Assembly: GCA_965658745.1 (NCBI GenBank)
Contig: CBFHTK010000002.1
Coordinates: 372,001 to 436,000, forward strand
Direction: 5' to 3'
DNA length: 64,000 nucleotides
From: JAHDFB01 sp965658745
GTDB lineage: Bacteria; Bacteroidota; Bacteroidia; Chitinophagales; Saprospiraceae
Shown: piece after piece, positions 19,058 through 27,829 of the stretch
Layout: the number at the start of each line of letters is the position of its first letter
How positions within the stretch are numbered: the first letter of the stretch is position 1
Made by a program: the position numbers and the translations under genes
The notes under the pieces: generated by a model
What the model saw: only the letters and a program-made list of their open reading frames with translations
Told to the model about the DNA's origin: nothing
Databases searched by the model: none

Positions 19058-19588
19058 GTGATTAATAAACTACTGTTTTTATTTGTGTTACTAGTCTTTT
19101 TATTGTCTAATTGTAGCTACAATAAAGGCTTGAACAGTACTACAGTTCAAAAGGATGATACCTATTTTATCCAATCCGCCTTAGATTATTTAAGTGACAC
19201 TTCTGTAGTATTAGGCGGTGGACTTTGTCCAAAATTTGGAAATCTTCGCTTTAATAAAGACCTTCTTGCGCTAGGCAATACCTTTATTAATTCAGATAAT
19301 TTTACGTTTAAACAATCTTACGATCCAAATTTTCAGTTTTCTAACTTAGCTGTCGATTGCCAGATAGAAGTGATTGATAGAATATCTTATAAAAATGGTA
19401 AGGTGATATATGATCCTGAAAAGAGGAATAAAAATAGATTATTAGTTTTCACTAAGCCAATGAAATACGATGATGAAACATATTTATTTTTGGTAATTCT
19501 ATATGGTTATGACTCAAGTGAAATGGTCTTCAAGTTCAATAAAGCAGATAAATTGATTTTTTTTGACGAGTATTTTCCCAATAAATAA
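19058..19588 (+). CDS. Lipoprotein of unknown function inside the array
   Basis: A 176-aa protein unrelated in sequence to its four upstream neighbours. The start is a GTG at 19058: residues 1-18 make a good lipoprotein signal (INKLLFLFVLLVFLLSNC, lipid Cys at 19), and no ATG is available. The mature part is polar and beta-rich (GGGLCPKFGNLRFN, VDCQIEVIDRI, YLFLVILYGYDSSEMVFKF). A degenerate zincin-tail sequence (19043-19067) overlaps its start and another matches its 3' end (19573-19597), so it occupies a slot in the array as if swapped in. It may be an immunity protein for a different effector, which is inference. Confidence 0.7.
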   Translation: MINKLLFLFVLLVFLLSNCSYNKGLNSTTVQKDDTYFIQSALDYLSDTSVVLGGGLCPKFGNLRFNKDLLALGNTFINSDNFTFKQSYDPNFQFSNLAVDCQIEVIDRISYKNGKVIYDPEKRNKNRLLVFTKPMKYDDETYLFLVILYGYDSSEMVFKFNKADKLIFFDEYFPNK

Positions 19589-19594
19589 TGACTA

Positions 19595-19720
19595 ATGATA
19601 AGAGTAATCATGTTGATGTTTGTATCCTTAAACGTCTTTTCCCAAATAAATGTAGTTCAAGATACGACGGTTACGATACAGACGAAGAGATACCAGAAGT
19701 GTACCCCATCATGTAGATAG
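19595..19720 (+). pseudogene. 5' fragment of a fifth secreted paralogue
   Basis: Forty-one codons from ATG 19595 match the start of paralogue 1 closely at DNA and protein level (VFVSLNVFSQINVVQDTTV, against FVSVNVFSQINVVKDTTV). Similarity ends abruptly near 19692, after the codons for KRY, and the frame stops at TAG 19718-19720. It begins with the same TAATG context as paralogue 1. It is a truncated copy marking the end of the array. Confidence 0.8.
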
Positions 19721-19914
19721 GTTTGATATCATTTTTAATTTATAAATATTATTATTGTTACTATTACTTGGGACTGTAAATATTTTATCAGCTAAATTTT
19801 ACGTGCTATACTAGCTGTAAAAAGCAGATTGTCAAATATTTATGCCGTATAAAACTTGTTGCCGAGTCAATTGATATAACTAAGACTTCACATTTAGATT
19901 CTACCCTTAACCAA

Positions 19915-19947
19915 AAAAAGACCATCTCCAAAGGAGACAGTCTTTTT
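19915..19947. terminator. Bidirectional hairpin terminator between the array and groEL
   Basis: AAAAAGAC at 19915-19922 pairs with GTCTTTTT at 19940-19947, and TCTCC with GGAGA inside, around an AAA loop. The outer A/T arms supply a U run on either strand. It lies 24 bases past the groEL stop on the minus strand and also closes the plus-strand array. Confidence 0.85.
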
Positions 19948-19970
19948 GTATTTATCTGAACGCTCGATGA

Positions 19971-21608
19971 TTACATCATACCAGGCATTCCACCACCAGC
20001 ACCTGGGTGTGCATGTCCACCAGCATCTTCTTCTGGCTTATCATTAATTACACACTCAGTAGTAAGTACCATACCTGCAATAGAAGCAGCATTTTCGATA
20101 GCAATTCTTGTAACTTTTGTAGGATCGATTACTCCTGCTTTCTTAAGATCTTCAAATACGTCTGTTCTAGCATTGTAACCGAATGCACCTTCACCATTTA
20201 TTACATCTCTAAGAACTACAGAACCTTCTGCTCCTGCATTGTCAGCAATAATTCTTATTGGTGCTTCTAGCGCTTTACGTACAATACCGATTCCGATATT
20301 CTCATCTTCGTTTACACCTGTAAGCTTTGCTAGAGAGTCAATTGTTCTTACCAAAGCAACTCCACCACCTGGTACAATTCCTTCTTCAACTGCTGCTCTC
20401 GTTGCATGTAATGCATCATCAACTCTATCTTTCTTCTCTTTCATTTCAACTTCAGTAGCTGCTCCTACATAGAGAACCGCAACTCCTCCAGCCAATTTAG
20501 CCAAACGCTCCTGTAACTTCTCACGATCATAGTCAGAAGTTGTTGTTTCAATCTGAGATTTGATCTGGTTGATTCTACCTTTTATTGCATCATCTGTACC
20601 AGCACCATTTACGATTGTCGTATTGTCTTTGTCAATTGTGATTTTCTCACAAGTACCAAGATGATCAATATCAACATTTTCTAGTTTGTATCCTTTCTCT
20701 TCTGAGATTACTGTACCTCCTGTAAGAATCGCAATGTCTTCTAGCATCGCTTTTCTTCTATCTCCAAAACCTGGAGCTTTTACAGCTACAACTTTCAATT
20801 GAGCACGAAGTCTATTCACAACTAAAACTCCCAATGCTTGAGACTCGATGTCTTCAGCTATGATCAATAGAGGTTTTCCTGCTCCAACAGCTTTTTCCAG
20901 TACAGGAACGATTTCCTGCATGTTGCTGATTTTTTTATCGTGAATTAAGATGTAAGGATTTTCATATTCCGTCACCATACTTTCAGTATCTGTAACGAAG
21001 TATGGAGAAAGATAACCACGGTCAAATTGCATTCCAAGTACCTCGTCCACATAAGTATCAGTACCTTTTGCTTCTTCTACCGTGATAACTCCATCTTTAG
21101 TTACTCTCTTCATTGCATCAGCTATGAGTGATCCAATTTCGCTATCATTGTTTGCAGAAATTGATCCAACTTGACGGATTTTTTCAAAATCGTCACCGAT
21201 GATCTCAGTTTGCTCTTTCAAGTTTTCGATAACAACTTTCGTTGCTTTTTCGATGCCTCTCTTTAGGTCCATTGGGTTTGCACCAGAAGTAACACTTTTC
21301 ATACCAGCTGTCACCATTGCTTGTGCAAGAACAGTTGCAGTTGTAGTACCATCACCTGCAATGTCTGCAGTTTTACTAGCTACTTCTTTTACCATTTGAG
21401 CACCCATGTTCTCAACAGCGTCTTCTAATTCTATTTCTTTCGCTACTGATACACCATCCTTTGTTATAACTGGTGCACCAAAGCTTTTTTGAATAACCAC
21501 ATTACGACCTTTTGGTCCTAGTGTTACTTTCACTGCATTTGCTAATTGATCAATTCCAGATTTTAATTTTTCTCTTGCGTCTGAATCGAAGCTAATTTCT
21601 TTAGCCAT
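19971..21608 (-). CDS. groEL: Chaperonin GroEL (Hsp60)
   Basis: A 545-aa type I chaperonin subunit that forms the two-ring folding chamber with GroES. The N-terminal ATP-binding motifs are intact (KVTLGPKGRNVV, TKDGVSVAKEI and AGDGTTTATVLAQ), the apical domain contains YLSPYFVTD, and the equatorial C-terminus has VEEGIVPGGGVAL. It ends in the GGMPGMM-type Gly-Met tail. Full normal length. It is 71 bases downstream of groES on the same strand and ends at a strong terminator. Confidence 0.98.
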   Translation of the reverse strand: MAKEISFDSDAREKLKSGIDQLANAVKVTLGPKGRNVVIQKSFGAPVITKDGVSVAKEIELEDAVENMGAQMVKEVASKTADIAGDGTTTATVLAQAMVTAGMKSVTSGANPMDLKRGIEKATKVVIENLKEQTEIIGDDFEKIRQVGSISANNDSEIGSLIADAMKRVTKDGVITVEEAKGTDTYVDEVLGMQFDRGYLSPYFVTDTESMVTEYENPYILIHDKKISNMQEIVPVLEKAVGAGKPLLIIAEDIESQALGVLVVNRLRAQLKVVAVKAPGFGDRRKAMLEDIAILTGGTVISEEKGYKLENVDIDHLGTCEKITIDKDNTTIVNGAGTDDAIKGRINQIKSQIETTTSDYDREKLQERLAKLAGGVAVLYVGAATEVEMKEKKDRVDDALHATRAAVEEGIVPGGGVALVRTIDSLAKLTGVNEDENIGIGIVRKALEAPIRIIADNAGAEGSVVLRDVINGEGAFGYNARTDVFEDLKKAGVIDPTKVTRIAIENAASIAGMVLTTECVINDKPEEDAGGHAHPGAGGGMPGMM

Positions 21609-21679
21609 AATTATTTTTGTTTTACTTAGTTCTTTAATAAAATAAGTTCCATTCGGTTTTTGGAACCATCAAAGGCATG

Positions 21680-21943
21680 TTAGAGGATAACAAGAATGTC
21701 ATCTTCTCTCATGATCAAATAGTCAGACCCTTCGTAAGAAAGTTCTTGACCTGCATATTTTCCGTAAAGTACAGTATCACCATTTTTTACAGTTGGTGCA
21801 ATGCCATCTTTTCCAGGACCTACTGCAATCACTTCACCACGCTGTGGCTTTTCTTTTGCTGTATCAGGGATAATGATTCCACCAGCGGTTTTTTCTTCAG
21901 CGGCAGCTGGTTTTACGACAACACGATCGTTAATAGGTTTCAT
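21680..21943 (-). CDS. groES: Co-chaperonin GroES (Hsp10)
   Basis: An 87-aa heptameric lid protein for GroEL. KPINDRVVVKP at the N-terminus, the GGIIIPDTAKEKP mobile-loop region and the end YLIMREDDILVIL are typical, with GKYAGQELSYEG before it. It is the first gene of the groES-groEL pair. Its upstream region contains a 12-base motif (22068-22079) shared with the miaB upstream region, and an inverted TGTCAA/TTGACA pair. Confidence 0.97.
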   Translation of the reverse strand: MKPINDRVVVKPAAAEEKTAGGIIIPDTAKEKPQRGEVIAVGPGKDGIAPTVKNGDTVLYGKYAGQELSYEGSDYLIMREDDILVIL

Positions 21944-22118
21944 TTTTATAAGTTTTATTTGATTAATTTATTTAATACTGATTTCATTGCGAAATGTATG
22001 CCATATTGAATTAAGTGACATTTTTGCAGACATAAACGTAAAGGCAAGTAATGTCGGCAGTCTAGTGTGTCAATTTGTCCCTTGTTCGTGAAATTCACTT
22101 GACATATGGGCAAAAAAA

Positions 22119-22138
22119 AACCCGCTTAGTAGCGGGTT
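22119..22138 (-). terminator. Rho-independent terminator after secG
   Basis: AACCCGCT at 22119-22126 pairs perfectly with AGCGGGTT at 22131-22138 around TAGT. On the minus strand it is followed by a run of Ts (the A run at 22112-22120 on the plus strand), 31 bases past the secG stop. Confidence 0.92.
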
Positions 22139-22168
22139 GTATTTTCTTTATTGACTTGGGTTATGCTA

Positions 22169-22402
22169 TTATATTGAGTTAACTGCAATAACTGAAATAA
22201 TACAAAGGATGAATAATGCTGCTGCAAATCCCCAAGTTAATTTTTCAACAAAATCCGTAGATTTAGCTGCACCGAAAATCTGGTTAGCACCTTGACCACC
22301 AAACGTTGAATCGACTCCTCCACCTTTGGGGTTTTGGATCAAAATGATCAAAGAAAGTAAAACACAAACTATCGCGATTAATACTACTAATATATTTAAC
22401 AT
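22169..22402 (-). CDS. secG: Preprotein translocase subunit SecG
   Basis: A 77-aa inner-membrane protein that stabilises the SecYEG channel. Two hydrophobic helices lie at about 3-24 and 54-75. The conserved loop between them reads LIQNPKGGGVDSTFGGQGAN. It overlaps the preceding Lys-rich gene by seven bases and is the last gene of the miaB-to-secG operon, followed by a strong terminator. Confidence 0.93.
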   Translation of the reverse strand: MLNILVVLIAIVCVLLSLIILIQNPKGGGVDSTFGGQGANQIFGAAKSTDFVEKLTWGFAAALFILCIISVIAVNSI

Positions 22403-23547
22403 AACTTCTTTAATTTCTTAATTTCGGACGCAAAGTAACTACTTTTTTCTGGATAAATCAATTTTAACTGTTTATATATCTTTATCGACTCTTTATAGTA
22501 TCCTTGTTTTTTCATAAAAGCAGCTAGAGTAGGGGATACAGCTTCTGCTCTTCGCTCTAGACTTGCATCTATTTTACGTTGTAATTTGTTGATTTTCTTA
22601 CTTTTCTTTTTGTCCTTTTTGTCTTTCTTCTTTTGCTTTTTAAGTTTTTTTTCAAGCTTCTTCAGAATTTTCTTCTTGGATGACTTTTTGCCTTTTTTAT
22701 CCTTCTTTTTTTTACTATTCTTCTCTTTTGCCATTGAAGTATGCTTTGTATTTTCAGTGCTTGTTGGTTTTAAACTAAGCAGCCATTCAGTGAACGGATC
22801 GTATTGATCTTGTTCAGAATTCGATTGAATTTTAGTTGTTCTACTATTGTCTGTTTCGTTCGAACTTGTTAGTCTTCCCTTTTGGGTGGAAGCCTTTTTC
22901 TTCCTATTTTTCTTGGCCTCTTTTTTCTTGTCTTTCTTGCTTGTTTTTGCTTTCTTCTTCTTCTTCTTCTTCGGACTTACGTCCAAAAGACTTTGGTCAC
23001 CATCAGTGCGCTCTTTTGGAATCAATTCATCATTTTCGATAGGGGAAATGCCAAATTCCGATTCATTTGGCTCCATTTGTTCAAGTTCTGCAATCTGGAT
23101 TTCTTCTTCTGAATCAGCTAGCTCTTCCTCGATTTCGTGACTTTTAGCGTTATTCTGCTCAACAGTAGTTTCGTCACTAGTCTCTGCGGCAGTCTCAATT
23201 GTTGTTTCTTGATTTATTAATTGATTCTTTTCGGATGTCTTTGCATCGTTGATTAGTTCTGCTAGTTTCTCATTGAGTTTTTGCTTTCTCGAATCAGAAG
23301 GAAGAATATCATAGTCCTGCTCGATCATCAAATCGTATAGATTAGCATGATCTGTTGTATAGCACGCCAATCGATGGAAAGGTTGTAAATCAATTACTTT
23401 TTCATCTCGTTGGAGCTTCTTAGCTTTTAGAAAATGGAGCGATTGAGCAAAAGGATATAAGTCGATCCACTGATCTAGCTCAAAAAGAGAAATCTGATCA
23501 ATTTTCGAATGGTCATTCAATACTTCTTTGAGGAGATCTTGATCCAT
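22396..23547 (-). CDS. Lys/Glu-rich protein of unknown function between lptE and secG
   Basis: A 383-aa protein. Residues 1-95 are a globular acidic/hydrophobic region (FELDQWIDLYPFAQSLHFLK). The middle is a long acidic stretch with many Glu and Thr. Two Lys-rich blocks follow, one with KKKKKKAKTSKKDKKK and one of about 60 residues that is over half Lys. The last about 50 residues (AFMKKQGYYKESIKIYKQL) look like a single TPR-like helical pair. A (TTC)x7 tract on the plus strand at 22952-22972 encodes a Lys run. There is no signal peptide. Its place between lptE and secG is conserved in related genomes, so an envelope-linked role is likely, but none is known to me. Confidence 0.75.
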   Translation of the reverse strand: MDQDLLKEVLNDHSKIDQISLFELDQWIDLYPFAQSLHFLKAKKLQRDEKVIDLQPFHRLACYTTDHANLYDLMIEQDYDILPSDSRKQKLNEKLAELINDAKTSEKNQLINQETTIETAAETSDETTVEQNNAKSHEIEEELADSEEEIQIAELEQMEPNESEFGISPIENDELIPKERTDGDQSLLDVSPKKKKKKKAKTSKKDKKKEAKKNRKKKASTQKGRLTSSNETDNSRTTKIQSNSEQDQYDPFTEWLLSLKPTSTENTKHTSMAKEKNSKKKKDKKGKKSSKKKILKKLEKKLKKQKKKDKKDKKKSKKINKLQRKIDASLERRAEAVSPTLAAFMKKQGYYKESIKIYKQLKLIYPEKSSYFASEIKKLKKLC

Positions 23548-23548
23548 A

Positions 23549-24049
23549 TTACCAATTAGTAAATGCGGACATAAAAATATCTTCTACAATGTCATCAAAG
23601 ATTTGCTCAATCAAGTCATCTTGGACACTTAGTAAGTTGACTCCAGCATCAAATTCACGGTTTTGAGAAAATGTTTTTTTCCAATTCCTTTCTTCATCCT
23701 TGCTGTCTGTGAATTCAATCCTTACAGATATTTTAAGCCTGTTGGCATCCACGTTATTTTGACTATTTGCACCAAGGGACTCAACGATATAATCTGAAAT
23801 TGTAGCTTTCATGGTAACATCAGGAGCAACATCTTGAAAAACCAATCTTGATTCTCTCGTGATCTTCTGAATTAGTTTGTCTTGAAAGTCAATGTTGATC
23901 GACGGAGGAGCATCTGGTGTCGTCATTTCAACATACGGAACTTCAAAAGTATCTACTTCGTCAGGAATAACTATCCCTTTAAAGCTATAGCATTGCAGAA
24001 AGGTAGCTGCTATTAATATCACGAAAAGGTGTCTTAAGGTAACAGTCAT
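23549..24049 (-). CDS. lptE: LptE-like lipopolysaccharide assembly lipoprotein
   Basis: A 166-aa lipoprotein with the signal segment LRHLFVILIAATFLQC (lipid Cys at 20) followed by YSFKGIVIP, the usual start of Bacteroidota LptE-family proteins. LptE plugs the LptD outer-membrane barrel and helps insert LPS. The mature domain has the expected alternating helices and strands (INIDFQDKLIQKITRES, DVTMKATISDYIVE, LKISVRIEF) and ends with a helix (IEQIFDDIVEDIF). The position after the sigma-54 activator and before the Lys-rich protein and secG matches the conserved order in the phylum. Family membership is by pattern and context rather than strong motifs. Confidence 0.85.
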   Translation of the reverse strand: MTVTLRHLFVILIAATFLQCYSFKGIVIPDEVDTFEVPYVEMTTPDAPPSINIDFQDKLIQKITRESRLVFQDVAPDVTMKATISDYIVESLGANSQNNVDANRLKISVRIEFTDSKDEERNWKKTFSQNREFDAGVNLLSVQDDLIEQIFDDIVEDIFMSAFTNW

Positions 24050-24100
24050 TCAAGGTTGTTTAAAGCTTATAACGATTTTAAGTGCTTCTTCGTGTACAGA

Positions 24101-25399
24101 TTATTCCAATTCATACTGCTTGATTTTGCGATAAAGTGTTCTTTCTGAAATCCCGAGTTCCTCAGCAGCATCTTTTCTACGACCGTTATATTTCTTAAGA
24201 GCTTTACCAATCATATCCTTCTCCATGTTTTCCAAAGAAAGGTCTTCTTCCATGATTTCAGATTCATCGTAGTCATCTTTGGAAATAAAAATGGGCTTGC
24301 TACTTTCTTGATCGTAAATCTGATCGTACTGACTTGAATCTACGTCATCCAACATGTTATCCAGATTACCACTTGGATAATTCATGATGTCGGTAATGCT
24401 GTTGCTTGCTTTTGTAGGATGTGTTCGTATTTTTTCCGGTACGTTGAGATTATTCATCCTGATCATTTCGAATATCAGCTTCTTCATATCCGTCATGTCA
24501 TTTCGCATATCAAAAAGAAGCTTATACAAGATTTCTCTTTCGTAGTTATCACCTAAGCCTCCTGATTGCTTGTTGTCGCGTTCGGCGATGGATGGCAGGT
24601 TTCTGAAGTTCAGATGTGGCGCTATATCCAATAGTGCTAGGGCATCAACCTCGCGTGTTTCTGCAAGTACAGAAAGTTGTTCCACGATATTTTTCAATTC
24701 CCTAACATTTCCTGGCCAACGATAATTTTCAATTATTAGCCTAGCATCATCATCGATTGATATGGCCTTAGTTTTGTATTTTTCACCGAAGTCCAGTGCG
24801 AATCTGCGAAATAGCATGTAGATATCCTCCCTGCGTTCGTGCAAAGCTGGAACCTTAATCGGAACGGTGTTTAACCTGTAATAAAGGTCTTCTCTGAATT
24901 TACCTTTTTTGATAAACTCTTCTAGATTTACATTTGTAGCTGCTATAATCCTTACGTCTGTTTTTTGAACCTTTGAAGATCCCACTCTGATGAATTCGCC
25001 AGATTCTAAAACACGTAGCAAGTAAGATTGTGTTTCGAGCGGCATTTCTCCGATTTCATCTAGAAAAATCGTTCCACCATTGGTTGTTTCAAAGTATCCC
25101 TTTCTATCACTTGTAGCTCCGGTAAATGCCCCCTTTTCGTGTCCAAAAAGTTCGGAATTGATCGTGCCCTCGGGAATTGCACCACAGTTTATTGCTATCA
25201 AGTCCTCATGTTTTCGAGGACTTAAATGATGGATTATTTTTGAAAAGACCTCCTTTCCCACACCACTTTCACCATTGATCAACACGGTAAGGTCAGTCGG
25301 GGCGACTTTACTTGCTGTATATAATGCCCTATTCAAAGGTTCAGATCTACCTATGATTCCAAACCGAAGTTTAATGGATTGAAGCGGATCGGCAGCCAT
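24101..25399 (-). CDS. Sigma-54-dependent transcriptional activator without a receiver domain
   Basis: A 432-aa AAA+ enhancer-binding protein that remodels the sigma-54 holoenzyme. Only about 20 residues precede the AAA+ domain, so no response-regulator or other sensory domain is present. Walker A is GESGVGKE (43-50), the sigma-54 contact loop GAFTGA is at 90-95, Walker B is in TIFLDEIGEMP, and the sensor residues are in VRIIAATN. A linker of about 110 residues (290-395), partly acidic, separates it from a Fis-type helix-turn-helix (RKDAAEELGISERTLYRKIK). It sits between miaB and lptE. Activity control is probably by expression level or a partner protein, which is inference. Confidence 0.93.
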   Translation of the reverse strand: MAADPLQSIKLRFGIIGRSEPLNRALYTASKVAPTDLTVLINGESGVGKEVFSKIIHHLSPRKHEDLIAINCGAIPEGTINSELFGHEKGAFTGATSDRKGYFETTNGGTIFLDEIGEMPLETQSYLLRVLESGEFIRVGSSKVQKTDVRIIAATNVNLEEFIKKGKFREDLYYRLNTVPIKVPALHERREDIYMLFRRFALDFGEKYKTKAISIDDDARLIIENYRWPGNVRELKNIVEQLSVLAETREVDALALLDIAPHLNFRNLPSIAERDNKQSGGLGDNYEREILYKLLFDMRNDMTDMKKLIFEMIRMNNLNVPEKIRTHPTKASNSITDIMNYPSGNLDNMLDDVDSSQYDQIYDQESSKPIFISKDDYDESEIMEEDLSLENMEKDMIGKALKKYNGRRKDAAEELGISERTLYRKIKQYELE

Positions 25400-25434
25400 G
25401 TGTTCTGTGGTTTAAGAGTAAAAAAATCGGTTGT

Positions 25435-26874
25435 TTATTCAACCATTGTTCCAATTAGAGTAGCACTACTAGCTTTATGGACCTTTACATGGACATAATC
25501 TCCAGGCTTGACTTTTCCGTTCGATGGAAAAATAACCATTTTATTTTGAGAGTTTCTACCTTTGAAATCTTTGTCGCTTCTTTTAGAAGTACCTTCTATC
25601 AGTACTTTGAATGTCTTGCCGACATCAGCAAGATTGTGTTCTAGAGACAATTTCTGCTGAAGTTCAATTATCTCAGAAAGTCTTTTTTTCTTTTCTGCCA
25701 AAGGAACATCATCTTCATATTTACGATGAGCTAATGTACCTTCTCTTTCAGAGTAATAGAACATATATGACATCGAGTATTTGGCATATGCCATTATAGA
25801 AAGTGTGTCTTGATGCTCTTCGTAAGTTTCTGTACAGAATCCCGAGATTGAATCAGAAGAAATGGCACAATCTGGAATGATCGAATAGATCGAATCTACC
25901 TTTTTCATGTACCATTCACGATCATATGTTCTGTTCATCAGTTTAAGCACACGACTATTTCCTGATTGTACTGGAAGATGGATATAGTTGCAGATGTTTT
26001 CATGATCGCGAATTGCATAAAGTACATCATCGGTGATGTCTTTAGGGTGCGAAGTTGAAAAGCGCACTCTCAAATCTGGATGTACATTAGCGACCATGAT
26101 GAGCAATTCTGCAAAACTAACGCTAGCTTCAGTTTCTGGATTTTTCCATTTATACGAATCTACATTCTGTCCTAGCAGCGTAACTTCTCTGAAACCTTTG
26201 TCGTAAAGGTCCCGTGCTTCTGAAATGATAGTAAAAGCGTTTCTACTTCGCTCTCTACCTCTTGTGAAGGGAACTACACAAAATGAACACATATTGTCGC
26301 AGCCTCTCATAATTGAGATGAAAGCAGTAACTCCATTGTTATCTAATCTCATCGGAGAAATATCTGCGTAAGTTTCCTCTCGACTCAAAAATACGTTTAC
26401 ACCTTTGTCTCCTTCGTCAGCATTGGAAATAAGATTTGGTAGATCTCGGTATGCATCTGGTCCAACTACCAGATCGACAAGTTTTTCTTCTTCTAGTAAC
26501 TTCTCTTTCAGACGTTCTGCCATGCAGCCTAAAACGCCGACCAAAGTTCCTGGCCTTTTCTCTTTTACTTTCGCAAATACGGTAAGTCTTTTTCGAACTG
26601 TTAATTCCGCTTTTTCACGAATAGAACACGTGTTGATTAAGATCAAGTCCGCGATTTCCATATTGCGTGTTGATTTGAAACCTTGTTCACCTAGAATACT
26701 TCCGACAATTTCAGAATCGCTAAAATTCATTTGGCAGCCGTAGGATTCAATATAGAATTTGCGTGAGCCGTCGTTTTCTGTCTCTTGTGATTGCTGGTAT
26801 ACTTCGCCTTGCTTGTCTTCATCGATTGTCTTTACGAGACCTTCAAGAGTAGGGTTGTCATTATAGAGTTCCAT
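25435..26874 (-). CDS. miaB: tRNA-2-methylthio-N6-dimethylallyladenosine synthase MiaB
   Basis: A 479-aa radical-SAM methylthiotransferase that modifies A37 of tRNAs reading U-starting codons. The N-terminal UPF0004 domain has its three cluster cysteines (Cys47 in SYGCQMN, Cys83 in NTCSIREKAE, Cys117 in GCMAERL). The radical-SAM triad is Cys192, Cys196 and Cys199 in GCDNMCSFC. A TRAM domain ends the protein (about 415-478). The first about 38 residues are an extension before the conserved domain. It is the first gene of the minus-strand block that runs to secG. Confidence 0.96.
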   Translation of the reverse strand: MELYNDNPTLEGLVKTIDEDKQGEVYQQSQETENDGSRKFYIESYGCQMNFSDSEIVGSILGEQGFKSTRNMEIADLILINTCSIREKAELTVRKRLTVFAKVKEKRPGTLVGVLGCMAERLKEKLLEEEKLVDLVVGPDAYRDLPNLISNADEGDKGVNVFLSREETYADISPMRLDNNGVTAFISIMRGCDNMCSFCVVPFTRGRERSRNAFTIISEARDLYDKGFREVTLLGQNVDSYKWKNPETEASVSFAELLIMVANVHPDLRVRFSTSHPKDITDDVLYAIRDHENICNYIHLPVQSGNSRVLKLMNRTYDREWYMKKVDSIYSIIPDCAISSDSISGFCTETYEEHQDTLSIMAYAKYSMSYMFYYSEREGTLAHRKYEDDVPLAEKKKRLSEIIELQQKLSLEHNLADVGKTFKVLIEGTSKRSDKDFKGRNSQNKMVIFPSNGKVKPGDYVHVKVHKASSATLIGTMVE

Positions 26875-27189
26875 CCGCCTAAATTTTGGATCGCAAAATT
26901 ACTAAAAAAATATTTGTTGAATGACAAAATGACAGATAGCCTTTAGCTGAAGTGTCGGGTAAAAAAGATGGAATTTAAAATAAAGAGATTGATCATTAAA
27001 CCTGATCTAAGATATGATAAATAAGAAAATCTTGATAAAATAAAGTTTTTAATTCTTTATTTGACTAGTTACGCAGCGTTTTTATATTGTTCAGCGTCTT
27101 ATTTATGAAAATATATATCAAGCTAAAACCAATTATAACTATAAAATTTTGTTATTATTGTATATCTACTAAACTAAAATGCAATTGTT
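26875..27189. other. Divergent intergenic region between miaB and the CBS gene
   Basis: The 315 bases are AT-rich and hold no gene. GACAAAATGACA at 26923-26934 nearly repeats (11 of 12) the motif on the minus strand at 22068-22079 upstream of groES. Otherwise I saw nothing I can support. Confidence 0.45.
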
Positions 27190-27630
27190 ATGATGAACGA
27201 CCAAATTAGAAGCATAATGTCGACAAATAATGTCACTGTTGCGCCAGATGTTTCTCTTGCAGAAGTAAGACAAATATTTGTAGATCGTAGAATTCACCAT
27301 TTACCAGTGGTAAAGGATGGTATTCTGGTAGGTTTAGTCACTACATACGATTTGTGGAAGATGAACAAAGATCATGATGATTACAAAAATGTACTTGTTA
27401 GTGATGTGATGAATACAAATCTTTGTAAGATCAGTCCTATTGATAAAGTGGGAACTGCAGCTGAATTACTCATGGATAGACGATTTCACGCACTTCCTGT
27501 GGTAAATTTACGGGGGGAATTCAAAGGGATTATTACTTCTTTTGATATTATGCGCTACACCTTGAATCGAGAGTATCCAACTCCAATCTTGTACAAAGAA
27601 GTTTTGACAGGTGTACGAGTTTCAAATTAG
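27190..27630 (+). CDS. Stand-alone CBS-pair protein
   Basis: A 146-aa cytoplasmic protein made of two CBS motifs, which usually bind adenine nucleotides and report energy state. The first covers about residues 8-62 (IMSTNNVTVAPDVSLAEV, then HHLPVVKDGILVGLVTTYDL) and the second about 73-130 (VMNTNLCKISPIDKV, then HALPVVNLRGEFKGIITSFDI). No catalytic domain is attached. Two ATGs lie in tandem (27190 and 27193), either could be the start. It is followed by a strong terminator, so it is monocistronic. Confidence 0.92.
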   Translation: MMNDQIRSIMSTNNVTVAPDVSLAEVRQIFVDRRIHHLPVVKDGILVGLVTTYDLWKMNKDHDDYKNVLVSDVMNTNLCKISPIDKVGTAAELLMDRRFHALPVVNLRGEFKGIITSFDIMRYTLNREYPTPILYKEVLTGVRVSN

Positions 27631-27677
27631 AATTCGATTGATAAAGGTTTTAACAATCAAAATATAGTGATTAAGAG

Positions 27678-27704
27678 AGCGAATTCATTTTACATGAATT
27701 CGCT
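27678..27704 (+). terminator. Rho-independent terminator after the CBS gene
   Basis: AGCGAATTCAT at 27678-27688 pairs perfectly with ATGAATTCGCT at 27694-27704 and is followed by a T run to 27711. Confidence 0.93.
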
Positions 27705-27829
27705 TTTTTTATTCTTGATATGCTTTGTAGTATGTCTTATAGTCGTATTTTCTGTTTGTTATATTCTCTAACACTCTTAGTGAGTATGTATTCTTAGCTA
27801 GATGTTTACCCGACATAACTAACAAAAAA

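Noticed and set aside
22952..22972. (TTC)x7 tract as a phase switch
   Set aside because: A trinucleotide change would only alter the number of Lys residues; it cannot shift the frame.
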